The notes: generated by a model from the letters alone, not told the origin. Numbered from the stretch's first letter, positions 46,762 to 56,189 are shown. The stretch is DNA of 64,000 nucleotides from Chloroflexota bacterium (GCA_021795965.1 JAJYOU010000011.1:1-64000), one strand, 5' to 3'. Translations and numbers: made by a program.

Positions 46762-47415
46762 ATGATGACTGAAATTACTTCCTTCCGCTCTGACCGATCC
46801 TCGAGCATCATCCTCGATTCTGCATACGCGCTATTCACCTCCCAGGGATACGCCGCAACCTCCATGCGCCAGATTGCAGAAAAGGCGGGATTGGCGCTTG
46901 GCAGCATCTATAACCATTTCTCCTCCAAGGAAGCAATTTTCGAAGCAATCATCCTGACACGGCACCCCTTTTTTAAGATTTTAAAGGTGATTAAAGAAAC
47001 CCGGGGCGTATCGATGGATGAATATTTACAAAATGCTGCTCAAAAGCTGGTGGATGAATTGGGACAAAAGCCAGAATATTTCAACCTGCTACTAACCGAA
47101 ATGGTGGAATTCAAAGCCAGGCATGTCCCACTGATATTCGCAAAGGTGACTCCAGATATTTTTGCGATCACAAAGCAGATTCAAACTTTTCGACCCGATT
47201 TGCGTCCGATTCCCACGCTGCTCATATTCCGTGCGTTTATCGGCTTGTTTATTTCCTATTACATCACCGATCTGTTCATGAAAGGCTTGATGCCACCCGA
47301 GATGCAGGAAAACGCCCTGAAGGTTTTTGTTGAAATCTTTCTAAACGGGGTGAAAAACCCGGATGTGTCCGCCAGCTCTGCTGCCCTCAACTCATCAACC
47401 ACGGAGAAGTTATGA
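46762..47415 (+). CDS. TetR/AcrR family regulator of the ABC exporter
   Basis: 217 residues from ATG 46762; the upstream ATG at 46735 overlaps the promoter. The N-terminal helix-turn-helix is GYAATSMRQIAEKAGLALG followed by SIYNHFSSKEAIF. The C-terminal ligand domain is unlike named members. Its stop overlaps the permease start (ATGA), so it is the first gene of the efflux operon and probably represses it until a toxic ligand binds, as CecR does for the YbhGFSR pump. Confidence 0.88.
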   Translation: MMTEITSFRSDRSSSIILDSAYALFTSQGYAATSMRQIAEKAGLALGSIYNHFSSKEAIFEAIILTRHPFFKILKVIKETRGVSMDEYLQNAAQKLVDELGQKPEYFNLLLTEMVEFKARHVPLIFAKVTPDIFAITKQIQTFRPDLRPIPTLLIFRAFIGLFISYYITDLFMKGLMPPEMQENALKVFVEIFLNGVKNPDVSASSAALNSSTTEKL

Positions 47416-48539
47416 ACACTCGCCTGATCTCCATCATTCGCAAGGAATTCATCCAGATTTTTCGCGATAAACGCACCTTGGTGTTGATCCTGGTTATACC
47501 GATCATGCAACTCTTCCTGTTGGGTTATTCAGCGACGAACGATGTGCGCAATGTACCGCTGGCAGTCTATGACCAGAGCCGGAGCGCCGATTCCCGCGCA
47601 TTGCTGGATGCATATCGTGCGGCGGACTATTTCAAGATTTCTTATAGCGTTGGCTCTGAATTGGAATTGCGCGATCTTATCGATAAGGGGCAGGCTCGGG
47701 CAGGGTTGATCATCCCACCCGATTACTCGGTCAAGTTGAGCCAGGGTTCGGCGCAGGTGGCTTTCGTGTTGGACGGGTCAGACCCGACGGTTGCTTCGAC
47801 TGCTCTTTCGGCAGCCCAGTTGATTGGTCAACATTTTGCCACTCAAATACTTATGAGCAAGATAGATCGCTCGGGTTTGAACATGAACATTCAGCAGCCG
47901 GTGGAAGTAAGGACCTCGGTCTGGTACAACCCTGACCTGATTTCAGCTTATTTTATGATTCCTGGCGTGATCGGGATGATTTTATTTGCCATCACAGCAA
48001 TTTTGACCGCCACAGCCATTGTGCGTGAACGTGAACGAGGAACCATTGAGCAGTTAATCGTGACGCCGATTCGATCGTGGGAACTGGTGCTGGGTAAAAT
48101 CCTGCCTTACACCATCCTGGCTCTTTTTGATACCCTGGAAGTGCTTTTTGTGGGGCACTGGTGGTTTGGCGTTCCCATTCGCGGCTCCATTACTCTGATC
48201 ATCCTGGTCTCCGCGCTTTTCCTACTTTCAGGGCTGGGGATTGGCTTGTTTGCATCCACCATCGCCAATACCCAGCAGGAAGCGATGCTTTCGGTCTGGA
48301 TGATCCTTCTGCCGAGCATCTTCCTCTCAGGCTTTTTCTTCCCGTTGGATGCGATGCCACCATTTTTACAGCTTGTGTCCTATTTATTACCGTTAAGGTT
48401 TTACCTCTCAATCATCCGTGTTCTATTGCTTAAGGGTGTTGGTCTCGAAATGGTGATGAATGATGTGATCGCCCTGGTCATTTTTGGGATTCTTATCATG
48501 GGCGCTGCATCCTTGAGGTTCAGGAAGCGTTTGGATTGA
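47412..48539 (+). CDS. ABC-2 type exporter permease (YhhJ/YbhS-like)
   Basis: 375 residues: one N-terminal membrane helix, a large external domain (about 45-175), then five helices, the layout of ABC2_membrane_3 proteins. The segment ATAIVRERERGTIEQL followed by TPIRSWELVLGK is characteristic. Only one permease gene is present, while YbhSR-type pumps have two, so it may form a homodimer. The substrate is likely a drug or lipid, by family. Confidence 0.9.
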   Translation: MNTRLISIIRKEFIQIFRDKRTLVLILVIPIMQLFLLGYSATNDVRNVPLAVYDQSRSADSRALLDAYRAADYFKISYSVGSELELRDLIDKGQARAGLIIPPDYSVKLSQGSAQVAFVLDGSDPTVASTALSAAQLIGQHFATQILMSKIDRSGLNMNIQQPVEVRTSVWYNPDLISAYFMIPGVIGMILFAITAILTATAIVRERERGTIEQLIVTPIRSWELVLGKILPYTILALFDTLEVLFVGHWWFGVPIRGSITLIILVSALFLLSGLGIGLFASTIANTQQEAMLSVWMILLPSIFLSGFFFPLDAMPPFLQLVSYLLPLRFYLSIIRVLLLKGVGLEMVMNDVIALVIFGILIMGAASLRFRKRLD

Positions 48540-48625
48540 TGATATTTAGGAAATGAACGGCTGGTTATCAAAATATCGGCTGAAAACTTGGACGAAAAAA
48601 TGAAATTCAAGTAAAGGAGTTTCCC

Positions 48626-50071
48626 ATGCAGCGCAAACCACCTCTTCCAGCGATTATTCTTTTGCTCTTGCTCGCAGTTGCAGCAGGTGTGTACTATTTT
48701 TATTTTTATCACCCACAGACTGCCAGCGGTGTCCTGACGGCTTCGGGAACAGTGGAAACGACCCAGGTTTCTCTAGCGCCTGAAATTTCGGGACGCATCA
48801 GCGAAATCGGTGTGCAGGAAGGCGACCTGGTCAAAGCCGGGGAAGTTCTTTTCCGGTTGGATGACACGCTTCTTAAGGCTCAGCGCGCGATTGCTGCCGC
48901 CAGCCTTGATTCTGCAATCGCCGCAGAAAACAGCGCCAAAGCCGGTGTAGCAATCGCCCAGTCCCAATATGATATTACCCTGAGTACAGCCCAAGCTAAA
49001 GATATGGTCACCCGCAGCCAGGACTGGTACAAGACCAAGAATAGCGATTTTACGCTGCCGCAGTGGTATTTCAGCCAGATTGAGCAGTTTAATGCTGCCC
49101 AGCAGGTGGTGAAGGAAACCAGCGACCTGCTCGCAAAAGCCGAGGAGCACCTGGCAAAACTTGAATCGCAGGCAAGCGCAACGGATTTTCTCCAATCGGA
49201 AAGCGAGCTGGCGGCTGCCCAGGCTAATTACCTGGTGGCTAAAAACCTGTATGACCGCGCCTGGAACGGCACAACGCTGGAAGACTTGAGCAAGCGCCAA
49301 CTGTTTCTACTCGGACGGGATAACTACCTGGAATCCAAGGATGTGGAGACCAAATGGGTCACTTTAAACGCGAGTGTATCCAAGGACCTGCGGGATGAGG
49401 CTCAACAGATCTATGATGACGCCAAGAGCCGGCTGAAGGATGCCCAGAATGCTTATGATGACAACATCAGCACCGAAAGCGCGAAGGATATTCTCAAGGC
49501 TCGCGCCCAAGTCAGCATGGACCAGGAAAACTACAAAACCGCCCAGGACTATGTGCGCAACCTGCAGACCGGAGAAATTTCACCCCTGGTGAACGCTGCG
49601 CAAAAAGGGGTGGAACAGGCAAGCGCGGTTGCAGTTCAGGCGGCGACAGCGGTCAAGCAAGCCCAGGCTTCCCTGGACCTGCTGGATGCCCAGCTTGCAC
49701 GAACCGTTGTGACCGCGCCCATGGACGGCATTGTGCTGACTCGCAGCAGCGAACCGGGCAGCGTGGTAAATCCGGGTGGAACAGTGCTGGTACTGGGGCG
49801 CTTGGATGATCTCAGCATCACGGTTTACGTACCCGAAGACCGGATGGGAGAGGTCAGCCTGGGTCAAAAGGCAGATGTAAGCGTGGATTCCTTCCCGGGG
49901 CAGATCTTCAGTGCAAGTGTCTCTTATATTTCGGACCAGGCTGAATTCACTCCGCGAAATGTTCAGACGGTTGAAGGACGCAAGAATACTGTTTTTGCGG
50001 TCAAGCTCAAACTGGCTGATATTTCCGGCAAGTTGAAACCCGGCATGCCCGCTGATGTCACCTTCAAGTAA
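48626..50071 (+). CDS. HlyD-family membrane fusion/adaptor protein
   Basis: 481 residues: an N-terminal membrane anchor, split lipoyl/barrel-sandwich halves (GRISEIGVQEGDLVKAGEVL near the start, TVVTAPMDGIVLTRSSEPGS near residue 365), a long helical hairpin of about 270 residues rich in Ala/Gln/Lys/Glu, and a beta-barrel end. The hairpin is longer than in YbhG (whole protein about 330). It should link the permease to the outside; in a monoderm its job is less clear. AAAGGAG precedes the ATG. Confidence 0.88.
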   Translation: MQRKPPLPAIILLLLLAVAAGVYYFYFYHPQTASGVLTASGTVETTQVSLAPEISGRISEIGVQEGDLVKAGEVLFRLDDTLLKAQRAIAAASLDSAIAAENSAKAGVAIAQSQYDITLSTAQAKDMVTRSQDWYKTKNSDFTLPQWYFSQIEQFNAAQQVVKETSDLLAKAEEHLAKLESQASATDFLQSESELAAAQANYLVAKNLYDRAWNGTTLEDLSKRQLFLLGRDNYLESKDVETKWVTLNASVSKDLRDEAQQIYDDAKSRLKDAQNAYDDNISTESAKDILKARAQVSMDQENYKTAQDYVRNLQTGEISPLVNAAQKGVEQASAVAVQAATAVKQAQASLDLLDAQLARTVVTAPMDGIVLTRSSEPGSVVNPGGTVLVLGRLDDLSITVYVPEDRMGEVSLGQKADVSVDSFPGQIFSASVSYISDQAEFTPRNVQTVEGRKNTVFAVKLKLADISGKLKPGMPADVTFK

Positions 50072-50116
50072 TCCATATCTGCCTCAAGCATTTCAGTAAA
50101 GAAAGGATTCCGCCCA

Positions 50117-51049
50117 TTGATCGAGGCTAAAAATATCCACAAATCCTTTGGCGAGGTGCATGCCGTGAACGGCGTGAATATCAGCATTCCTTCCGGTGAA
50201 ATTTACGGGATGGTCGGGTCGGATGGCGCTGGTAAAACCACCACACTCAGGTTAATGGTTGGGGCGCTGACCCTCGATGCTGGCGAAATCTCCATCTGTG
50301 GTTTTGATATTAAAAGACAGACCGAGCAAGCCCGGGCTAATATTGGGTACCTCTCGCAGCGTTTTTCCATGTATGAAGATTTGACTGTGCTTGAAAACAT
50401 CCGGTTTTTTGCCGAAGTGCGCGGTCTGACCGCTGATCAATGGCTGCCGCGCTGCATGGAAATCCTTGATTTCGTCGGGCTGGCATCTTTCAAGGATCGT
50501 TATGCGGGACAACTTTCGGGAGGGATGAAACAAAAACTCGGGCTGGCATCAGCCCTGGTGACCCGCCCGCGGGTGCTCCTGCTGGACGAACCCACAACCG
50601 GGGTCGATCCCGTAACCCGCCAGGATTTTTGGCAATTGTTAATCAAGCTGGTGGTGGCAGACAGTGCGGAAGGTTTTTCGGTCTTAATCTCGACCCCTTA
50701 CATGGATGAAGCCGCGCGCTGTCACCGGATCGGTTTTATGAAGCAGGGTGGGCTGATTGCGGAAGGGACGCCGAGTGAACTGCGTGCCAAACTGGCGAAC
50801 CAGGTGGTGGAACTGCGCGGCAGCCCGCTTTCATTGCTTAAACAGATCGCCGCCCGGGAAGCGGATGTGGAGGATGTTCATTCCTTTGGAGACCGGCTCC
50901 ACCTGCGTGTCAGGGCGGGTCAGTCGCAGGCTGTGATCCAGAACTTGAAACAAACCATCCCGGCTGAGGGGGGAATTTTTAGCGACGCCCGCCCGCTTGC
51001 CGCCACGTTGGAAGATGTATTCATTGCCTTCTCCGAAAACTTGGAATAA
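50117..51049 (+). CDS. ABC exporter ATPase 1, lacking the H-loop histidine
   Basis: 310 residues with Walker A GSDGAGKTTT (34-43), signature LSGGMKQ (133-139), Walker B LLLDEPTTGVDP. The switch region reads STPYMDEAARC with Pro194 where ATPases have His. The start is TTG with AAAGGA nine bases upstream. It resembles the N-terminal half of fused double ATPases such as YbhF. It is likely to pair with the second ATPase gene in one pump; the motif pattern predicts one weak and one active ATP site (see findings). Confidence 0.9.
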   Translation: MIEAKNIHKSFGEVHAVNGVNISIPSGEIYGMVGSDGAGKTTTLRLMVGALTLDAGEISICGFDIKRQTEQARANIGYLSQRFSMYEDLTVLENIRFFAEVRGLTADQWLPRCMEILDFVGLASFKDRYAGQLSGGMKQKLGLASALVTRPRVLLLDEPTTGVDPVTRQDFWQLLIKLVVADSAEGFSVLISTPYMDEAARCHRIGFMKQGGLIAEGTPSELRAKLANQVVELRGSPLSLLKQIAAREADVEDVHSFGDRLHLRVRAGQSQAVIQNLKQTIPAEGGIFSDARPLAATLEDVFIAFSENLE

Positions 51050-51063
51050 CAAGGTCACCTGAA

Positions 51064-51240
51064 ATGATTATTTTTCGAGTCAGCAACCAGATTGACAGAC
51101 CAGTCCAGCGGGTCTTTGAATTCAGCGGGAATCACTTCAATTTTCACCCCAGGATTGAGGCTGATGCGTTGATCAGTTTAAGTCAGAAACACAACGAATT
51201 TAATTTGTTTGAAGAGTGTGCTGCCTGGAGATTGGAATGA
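51064..51240 (+). CDS. 58-residue SRPBCC-like small protein or remnant
   Basis: Open frame of 58 codons between the two ATPase genes. Its stop overlaps the second ATPase start as ATGA, a typical coupling arrangement; AAGG lies about nine bases before the ATG. The N-terminus, IIFRVSNQIDRPVQRVFEF, looks like the first strand and helix of SRPBCC/polyketide-cyclase proteins, but the rest of that fold (about 90 residues) is missing. It could be a decayed gene kept as a translational bridge, or a small functional protein. The similarity is by eye only. Confidence 0.45.
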   Translation: MIIFRVSNQIDRPVQRVFEFSGNHFNFHPRIEADALISLSQKHNEFNLFEECAAWRLE

Positions 51241-52151
51241 GCCAGACTGTGGTCTCGGTGGAAAACCTCACCCGTCGTTTTGGTGATTTTGTCGCGGTCG
51301 ATCATGTCTCGTTTGAGATCAATCCCGGCGAAATTGTGGGCTATCTTGGTCCAAATGGAAGTGGAAAAACCACCACCATCCGGATGCTGCTCGGGTTGCT
51401 GGCTCCAACTGAAGGCAGCGCCACGGTGCTGGGTTTTGACGCCTACCGGCAGACGGAGCAGGTCCGCGCCAGGGTGGGTTATATGTCGCAAAAGTTCGCC
51501 ATTTATGACGACCTAACAGTTTTTGAAAATCTCCAGTTCTACGGCGGGGTCTACGGCATTACAGACAAAAACCGCCTGCTGGAAACGATGACTCATGTGG
51601 GACTGGAAGGACAGAGAACCAGGCTGACGCGCGAGCTATCCGCCGGCTGGCGCCAGCGGCTGGCGCTTGGGATTGCCCTGGTGCATCAGCCGCGCCTGCT
51701 TTTCCTGGATGAACCGACCAGCGGTGTGGACCCGACCGCACGGAGGGTTTTCTGGGATTTGATTTACGAGCTGGCAGCCGAAGGTGTGACCATTCTCGTG
51801 ACCACGCACTACATGGATGAAGCGGAATACTGCGGAAGAGTGGGCATCATGCGGGACGGGAAATTGCTCGCGATGGACAGCCCCCTGGTTCTGAAAGAAA
51901 AACTGGTGCCCGGCGCGGTTTGGGAGGTGTACCTTGTCTCCCTGATTGCAGGGCTTGAAGTGCTACCCGGGATCGACAAGGTGATCCGCTTTGGACTGGC
52001 AGGAGATCATCTGCGCATGATCACCGAGCATGCCATGAGCGATTTCGAGCTCAAGTCCATGCTTGAAAGTGCCGGGTTGGAAGTTATCTCCATCCAAAGA
52101 GGAGAAGCAACCCTGGAAGACGTTTTCCTGGACCTGGCGAAAAGCGGATAA
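51237..52151 (+). CDS. ABC exporter ATPase 2, altered signature motif
   Basis: 304 residues from ATG 51237 (GGAG six bases upstream). Walker A is GPNGSGKTTT, Walker B is LFLDEPTSGVDP and the switch His191 is in TTHYMDEAEYC, all normal. The signature reads LSAGWRQ (134-140) rather than LSGGQ. It is the partner of ATPase 1, resembling the C-terminal half of YbhF-type double ATPases. The start overlaps the stop of the 58-codon frame. Confidence 0.9.
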   Translation: MSQTVVSVENLTRRFGDFVAVDHVSFEINPGEIVGYLGPNGSGKTTTIRMLLGLLAPTEGSATVLGFDAYRQTEQVRARVGYMSQKFAIYDDLTVFENLQFYGGVYGITDKNRLLETMTHVGLEGQRTRLTRELSAGWRQRLALGIALVHQPRLLFLDEPTSGVDPTARRVFWDLIYELAAEGVTILVTTHYMDEAEYCGRVGIMRDGKLLAMDSPLVLKEKLVPGAVWEVYLVSLIAGLEVLPGIDKVIRFGLAGDHLRMITEHAMSDFELKSMLESAGLEVISIQRGEATLEDVFLDLAKSG

Positions 52152-52293
52152 AACTGCGGTGAGAAAATACCCGGCATTGACCGGCTGCTGGTGGAATTTT
52201 TTTTAGGGATAAACTCTACCCTCTGCACCGTCTTTTATTCAAATGCCCTGCAAGTGGTAAAATCTTATTTTGATCTCCATTCCAGGCGGTGAA

Positions 52294-53223
52294 ATGAACG
52301 TTTCGGTCGTCATTCCTGTGTATAACGGGCAGCCCACCATCCGCGAACTGGTTGAGCGGTTGGGTCGGTTGCTGGCTGTTCATTCCAGCACTTTCGAGGT
52401 GATACTGGTTTGCGACGGCAGCCCGGACGAAAGCTGGAAGACGATCAAAGAGCTTGCGTCTCAATATCCGTGGGTACTCGGAATTAACCTGATGCGCAAC
52501 TACGGGCAGCATAACGCACTCCTTTGCGGAGTTCGGGCAGCTCGTTTCGATGTGATCGTGACCCTGGATGATGACCTGCAGCACCCGCCTGAAGAAATCC
52601 CGCTTTTGTTGAACCGGCTCGAAGACGGTTTTGATGTCGTTTTTGGAGTCCCCAAAAAGATGCCGCACAGCTGGTGGCGGAATCAGACCTCGCTCCTGAC
52701 CAAGAAACTGGTTGGATACGTCATGGGTTACCACAATTTGAGCGATATCAGTTCTTTCCGCGCTTTTCGCAGCCATATCCGGGCTGCTTTTGAAGATTAT
52801 CGCGGACCAGACCTGCTGCTGGACGTCCTGCTGACATGGGGGACAAGCCGCTTTGGCACCGTAGCGGTGGACGAAGAAGAACGCAAAATTGGCACCTCCA
52901 ATTACGATTTATCAAAGTTGATCAAAATGGCATTGACCCTGCTAACGGGTTATACAACCGTTCCGTTACGCTTTGCCAGCATCCTGGGATTCGCCTTCAC
53001 CCTGCTGGGTTTGCTGGTGCTGATTTACGTCCTGGTGACCTATTTCGTGCTGGGTTCGATCCCGGGTTTTTCCTTCCTGGCAAGCGCCGTCATTATCTTT
53101 AGCGGTGTTCAGCTATTTGCACTGGGAATCATCGGTGAATACCTGGCGCGAATTTTTGAACGTTCTTATGGGCGACCCACCTACAAGGTGCTTGAGAGCG
53201 TGGGTGGCTCGGACAAAAAATGA
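52294..53223 (+). CDS. GT2 glycosyltransferase, polyprenyl-phosphate type
   Basis: 309 residues from ATG 52294 (AGGCGGTG upstream); a TTG eight codons earlier is possible but has no support. GT-A domain with VSVVIPVYNG and the metal motif VTLDDDLQHPPEE, then two C-terminal membrane helices. It probably loads a sugar on polyprenyl phosphate. Its last four bases overlap the WbqC-family gene, so it begins the aminosugar cluster. Confidence 0.9.
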   Translation: MNVSVVIPVYNGQPTIRELVERLGRLLAVHSSTFEVILVCDGSPDESWKTIKELASQYPWVLGINLMRNYGQHNALLCGVRAARFDVIVTLDDDLQHPPEEIPLLLNRLEDGFDVVFGVPKKMPHSWWRNQTSLLTKKLVGYVMGYHNLSDISSFRAFRSHIRAAFEDYRGPDLLLDVLLTWGTSRFGTVAVDEEERKIGTSNYDLSKLIKMALTLLTGYTTVPLRFASILGFAFTLLGLLVLIYVLVTYFVLGSIPGFSFLASAVIIFSGVQLFALGIIGEYLARIFERSYGRPTYKVLESVGGSDKK

Positions 53224-53912
53224 ACGTTGTCATTCTGCAGCCTTCTTACATCCCGTGGCGCGGATATTTTGACCAGATCTCGAGAGCTGATCTCTTCATT
53301 TTTTATGATGATGTCCAATACGATAAGCACGGCTGGCGCAACCGCAACCAGATCAAAACCATGCAGGGCAAAAAGTGGTTAACCATCCCAGTACACAGCG
53401 GAGGCGTGACCCAGGGCATCCCGATCAAGGATGTGCAAATCGACTGGTCAAAACCATGGGCAAGGAATCACTTGAAGAGCCTCAGCATGGCTTACGCCAG
53501 GGCTCCTTTTTTTCAGCGCTATTCCGAGCTGATTGAATCTTTCTACCAGCGTGAAGACAAATTCCTGGCAAATTTCACGATTGATTTCACCATCGCATTG
53601 GCGCGGGAATTGGGGAACCAGCATACAATTTTCCAACGATCCTCTGCGTTGACCGGCATCAATGGTCAGAAAACAGGTCGACTGATCCAAATCCTGAAAA
53701 GGGTCGGAGCCACCCATTACATCAGTGGTCCCTCAGCACGGGATTATATTGAACAGGATCAATTTGATTCAGCCGGTATCAGCCTCGAATACATGATGTA
53801 TGATTATCCTGAATACCCGCAACTTTATCCGCCTTTCGATCCACAGGTTTCCATCCTGGACCTGTTATTCATGACTGGCAGCGAAGCGCCAATTTTCATG
53901 ACCAGGAAATGA
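53220..53912 (+). CDS. WbqC family protein
   Basis: 230 residues; the start NVVILQPSYIPWRGYFDQIS and the following DLFIFYDDVQYDKHGWRNRN are the WbqC-family hallmark. WbqC-like proteins occur in O-antigen and surface-glycan loci; their biochemical role is not established. It lies between a GT2 and an RffA-type aminotransferase with overlap or one-gene spacing, which points to modification of a 4-amino-4-deoxy sugar. Confidence 0.9.
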   Translation: MNVVILQPSYIPWRGYFDQISRADLFIFYDDVQYDKHGWRNRNQIKTMQGKKWLTIPVHSGGVTQGIPIKDVQIDWSKPWARNHLKSLSMAYARAPFFQRYSELIESFYQREDKFLANFTIDFTIALARELGNQHTIFQRSSALTGINGQKTGRLIQILKRVGATHYISGPSARDYIEQDQFDSAGISLEYMMYDYPEYPQLYPPFDPQVSILDLLFMTGSEAPIFMTRK

Positions 53913-53916
53913 TTTG

Positions 53917-55068
53917 ATGATGAATGAAGAAAAACCAGGGTTTATTGATTTCAACCGCCCGGTGATTGCCGGCAAGGAAATGGAGTACATTGCTGATGCC
54001 GTGGCTGCCGGGAAAATTTCGGGAGATGGGGTTTATACCCGCAAGGTCCACGCTTACCTTGAACAGGCACTGGGTGTTCCACGAGTCCTGCTGACCACAT
54101 CCTGCACGCATGCACTTGAAATGTCTGCCATCCTGATGGATATCCAAGCGGGGGATGAGGTCATCGTACCCGATTTCACGTTCGTCTCGACCATCAACGC
54201 CTTCGTCCTGCGGGGCGCCCAACCGGTATTCATCGATGTTCGTCCAGATACTCTCAACCTGGATGAGGCTCAGCTGGAAGATAAGATCACTCCGCGCACA
54301 AAAGCCATTGTTCCAGTGCATTATGCCGGGGTGGGCTGTGAAATGGATTCGATCATGGAAATCGCCCAGCGTCAGCATGTCGCGGTGGTGGAGGATAATG
54401 CGCACGGTCTCTTTGGGCGCTATCGCCAGCGCTACCTGGGCACCTTTGGAGTGATGGCATCGCAATCTTTTCACGAAACCAAGAATTTTTCCAGCGGTGA
54501 AGGCGGTGCGCTGCTCATCAACGACCCGGACCTGGTTGAACGGGCGGAAATCATCCGGGAAAAAGGGACGAACCGGAGCCGGTTTTTCCGCGGACAGGTG
54601 GATAAATACACCTGGGTGGACGTGGGTTCCTCTTACCTGCCTTCCGACATCCTGGCTGCTTATTTATATGGTCAACTCGAAGAGCGCAGCAGGATCCAGG
54701 CTCACCGTAAAAACCTCTGGAAAACCTACAAAACTGGACTGGAAAGCTGGGCATTCGCCCATGAAGTGCGGCTGCCCTTCATCCCCGAACACGTTGAGCA
54801 GGCTTACCATATGTTTTACCTGCTGCTGCCCACCCTGGAACTGCGCCAGAGCCTGATTGCGCACCTGCGCCAGCGCGAGATCCAGGCGGTTTTCCATTAC
54901 CTGCCACTCCATCTTTCAGAAATGGGTCAGAAGTTTGGCGGGCTGCCGGGAGATTTCCCGGTAACGGAAAATGTGAGCGACCGCCTGCTGCGGCTGCCAT
55001 TCCACAACGCCCTTTGCGAGGCGGATCAGGAACGGGTGATCGAAGCGATCCTCGAGTTTGATTTCTAG
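53917..55068 (+). CDS. rffA: RffA/WecE-type dTDP-4-keto-6-deoxyhexose aminotransferase
   Basis: 383 residues. DegT/DnrJ/EryC1 fold with GKISGDG near the start, VLLTTSCTHALEMSAIL, DFTFVSTINAFVLRGA and the PLP lysine in SFHETKNFSSGEGG; these are typical of RffA/WecE rather than ArnB or PseC. It aminates a dTDP-4-keto-6-deoxy sugar to a 4-amino-4,6-dideoxy sugar. A TTG at 53914 precedes tandem ATG codons; CAGGAAA fits the ATG at 53917. Genes for dTDP-glucose synthesis are not in the window. Confidence 0.87.
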   Translation: MMNEEKPGFIDFNRPVIAGKEMEYIADAVAAGKISGDGVYTRKVHAYLEQALGVPRVLLTTSCTHALEMSAILMDIQAGDEVIVPDFTFVSTINAFVLRGAQPVFIDVRPDTLNLDEAQLEDKITPRTKAIVPVHYAGVGCEMDSIMEIAQRQHVAVVEDNAHGLFGRYRQRYLGTFGVMASQSFHETKNFSSGEGGALLINDPDLVERAEIIREKGTNRSRFFRGQVDKYTWVDVGSSYLPSDILAAYLYGQLEERSRIQAHRKNLWKTYKTGLESWAFAHEVRLPFIPEHVEQAYHMFYLLLPTLELRQSLIAHLRQREIQAVFHYLPLHLSEMGQKFGGLPGDFPVTENVSDRLLRLPFHNALCEADQERVIEAILEFDF

Positions 55069-55230
55069 GTTATAACGATTTTCAATTGGGATTCCATTCC
55101 ACAAGGGAAAATGAATCCCACTTGCGAGTTTATTTTTCGTTTAGACAAACATGGTCTGGCTGGCAACGAGGAAGATTTTGCGTCACCTTTGTCAGGTATC
55201 AATTTCCAAAGGCACAACGGGTATGGATTT

Positions 55231-56166
55231 ATGACTGAAAAAATCAAAGTGTCCATCGTAATTCCTGTTTACAACGAGTCTGGTGTGATTGAACAGATCC
55301 ATCTTCGCCTCGCGGAAGTAATGAATGCGCTGCCGTATGATTTTTCACTGATATACGTGGAAGACGGATCCAGCGATGGAACCGGGCTGACCCTCGAGAG
55401 CCTTGCCGGGCAGGATACCCGCATTCACCCGCTTTATCTAAGCCGCAATTTTGGTCACCAGGCGGCGTTAACTGCCGGACTGGACCATGCGGATGGCGAT
55501 ATCATTATTTCAATGGATGGCGATGGTCAGCATCCGCCTGAAATGATCGCCCAGATGATTGAGCTTGTGCGCCAGGGGTATGATATCGTCCAGGCGCAGC
55601 GTATACCAGAGGACTCCTCTTTTTCTTTTAAAAAATGGACCTCGAACACCTTTTATGCCCTGCTCAACCGCATCAGCGGTACCCAGGTTCAGCCCGGAGC
55701 TGCGGATTTCCGAGCGCTCTCGCGGCAGGCGCTGGATGCGCTCAAAGCCCTGCCTGAATACCATCGTTTCCTGCGTGGGATGATCGCCTGGATTGGATTC
55801 CGGAGCGTCATCCTGCCTTATCACGAACCTAAACGCGTGGCAGGAAAATCGAAATATTCTTTTGCAAAAATGCTGCGACTGGCTTCAGACGCAATCTTCT
55901 CGTTTTCGCTGATGCCGCTTTATATCGGCTTGAGTGCAGGCGGGCTTTTCCTGGTGCTGGCGGTGGCTCAAATTGTGTACGTGCTGCTGCTCTGGTTGAC
56001 TGGCAAATATGATCAGATTGTGCCCGGCTGGAGTTCGCTGATGGCTGTTCTCCTGATTGCCAGCGGAATTATCATGATTCTGCTGGGCTTCATCGGGGTC
56101 TATGTCGGCTACATTTTCCAGCAGGTCAAGGGACGTCCGGTTTACCTGCTGAAGAAAAAGCCTTAG
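55231..56166 (+). CDS. GT2 glycosyltransferase, polyprenyl-phosphate type (second)
   Basis: 311 residues from ATG 55231, where the GT2 fold begins (VSIVIPVYNESGV); the frame is open to ATG 55111 but the extra 40 residues look non-domain. The metal motif is ISMDGDGQHPPEM, with two C-terminal membrane helices. It is a paralogue of the GT2 at the head of the cluster and of the one at 30 kb. It probably transfers the aminosugar made by the upstream gene to a lipid carrier. Confidence 0.87.
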   Translation: MTEKIKVSIVIPVYNESGVIEQIHLRLAEVMNALPYDFSLIYVEDGSSDGTGLTLESLAGQDTRIHPLYLSRNFGHQAALTAGLDHADGDIIISMDGDGQHPPEMIAQMIELVRQGYDIVQAQRIPEDSSFSFKKWTSNTFYALLNRISGTQVQPGAADFRALSRQALDALKALPEYHRFLRGMIAWIGFRSVILPYHEPKRVAGKSKYSFAKMLRLASDAIFSFSLMPLYIGLSAGGLFLVLAVAQIVYVLLLWLTGKYDQIVPGWSSLMAVLLIASGIIMILLGFIGVYVGYIFQQVKGRPVYLLKKKP

Positions 56167-56189
56167 TGCACCGGCAGATTTTTCCCTGA

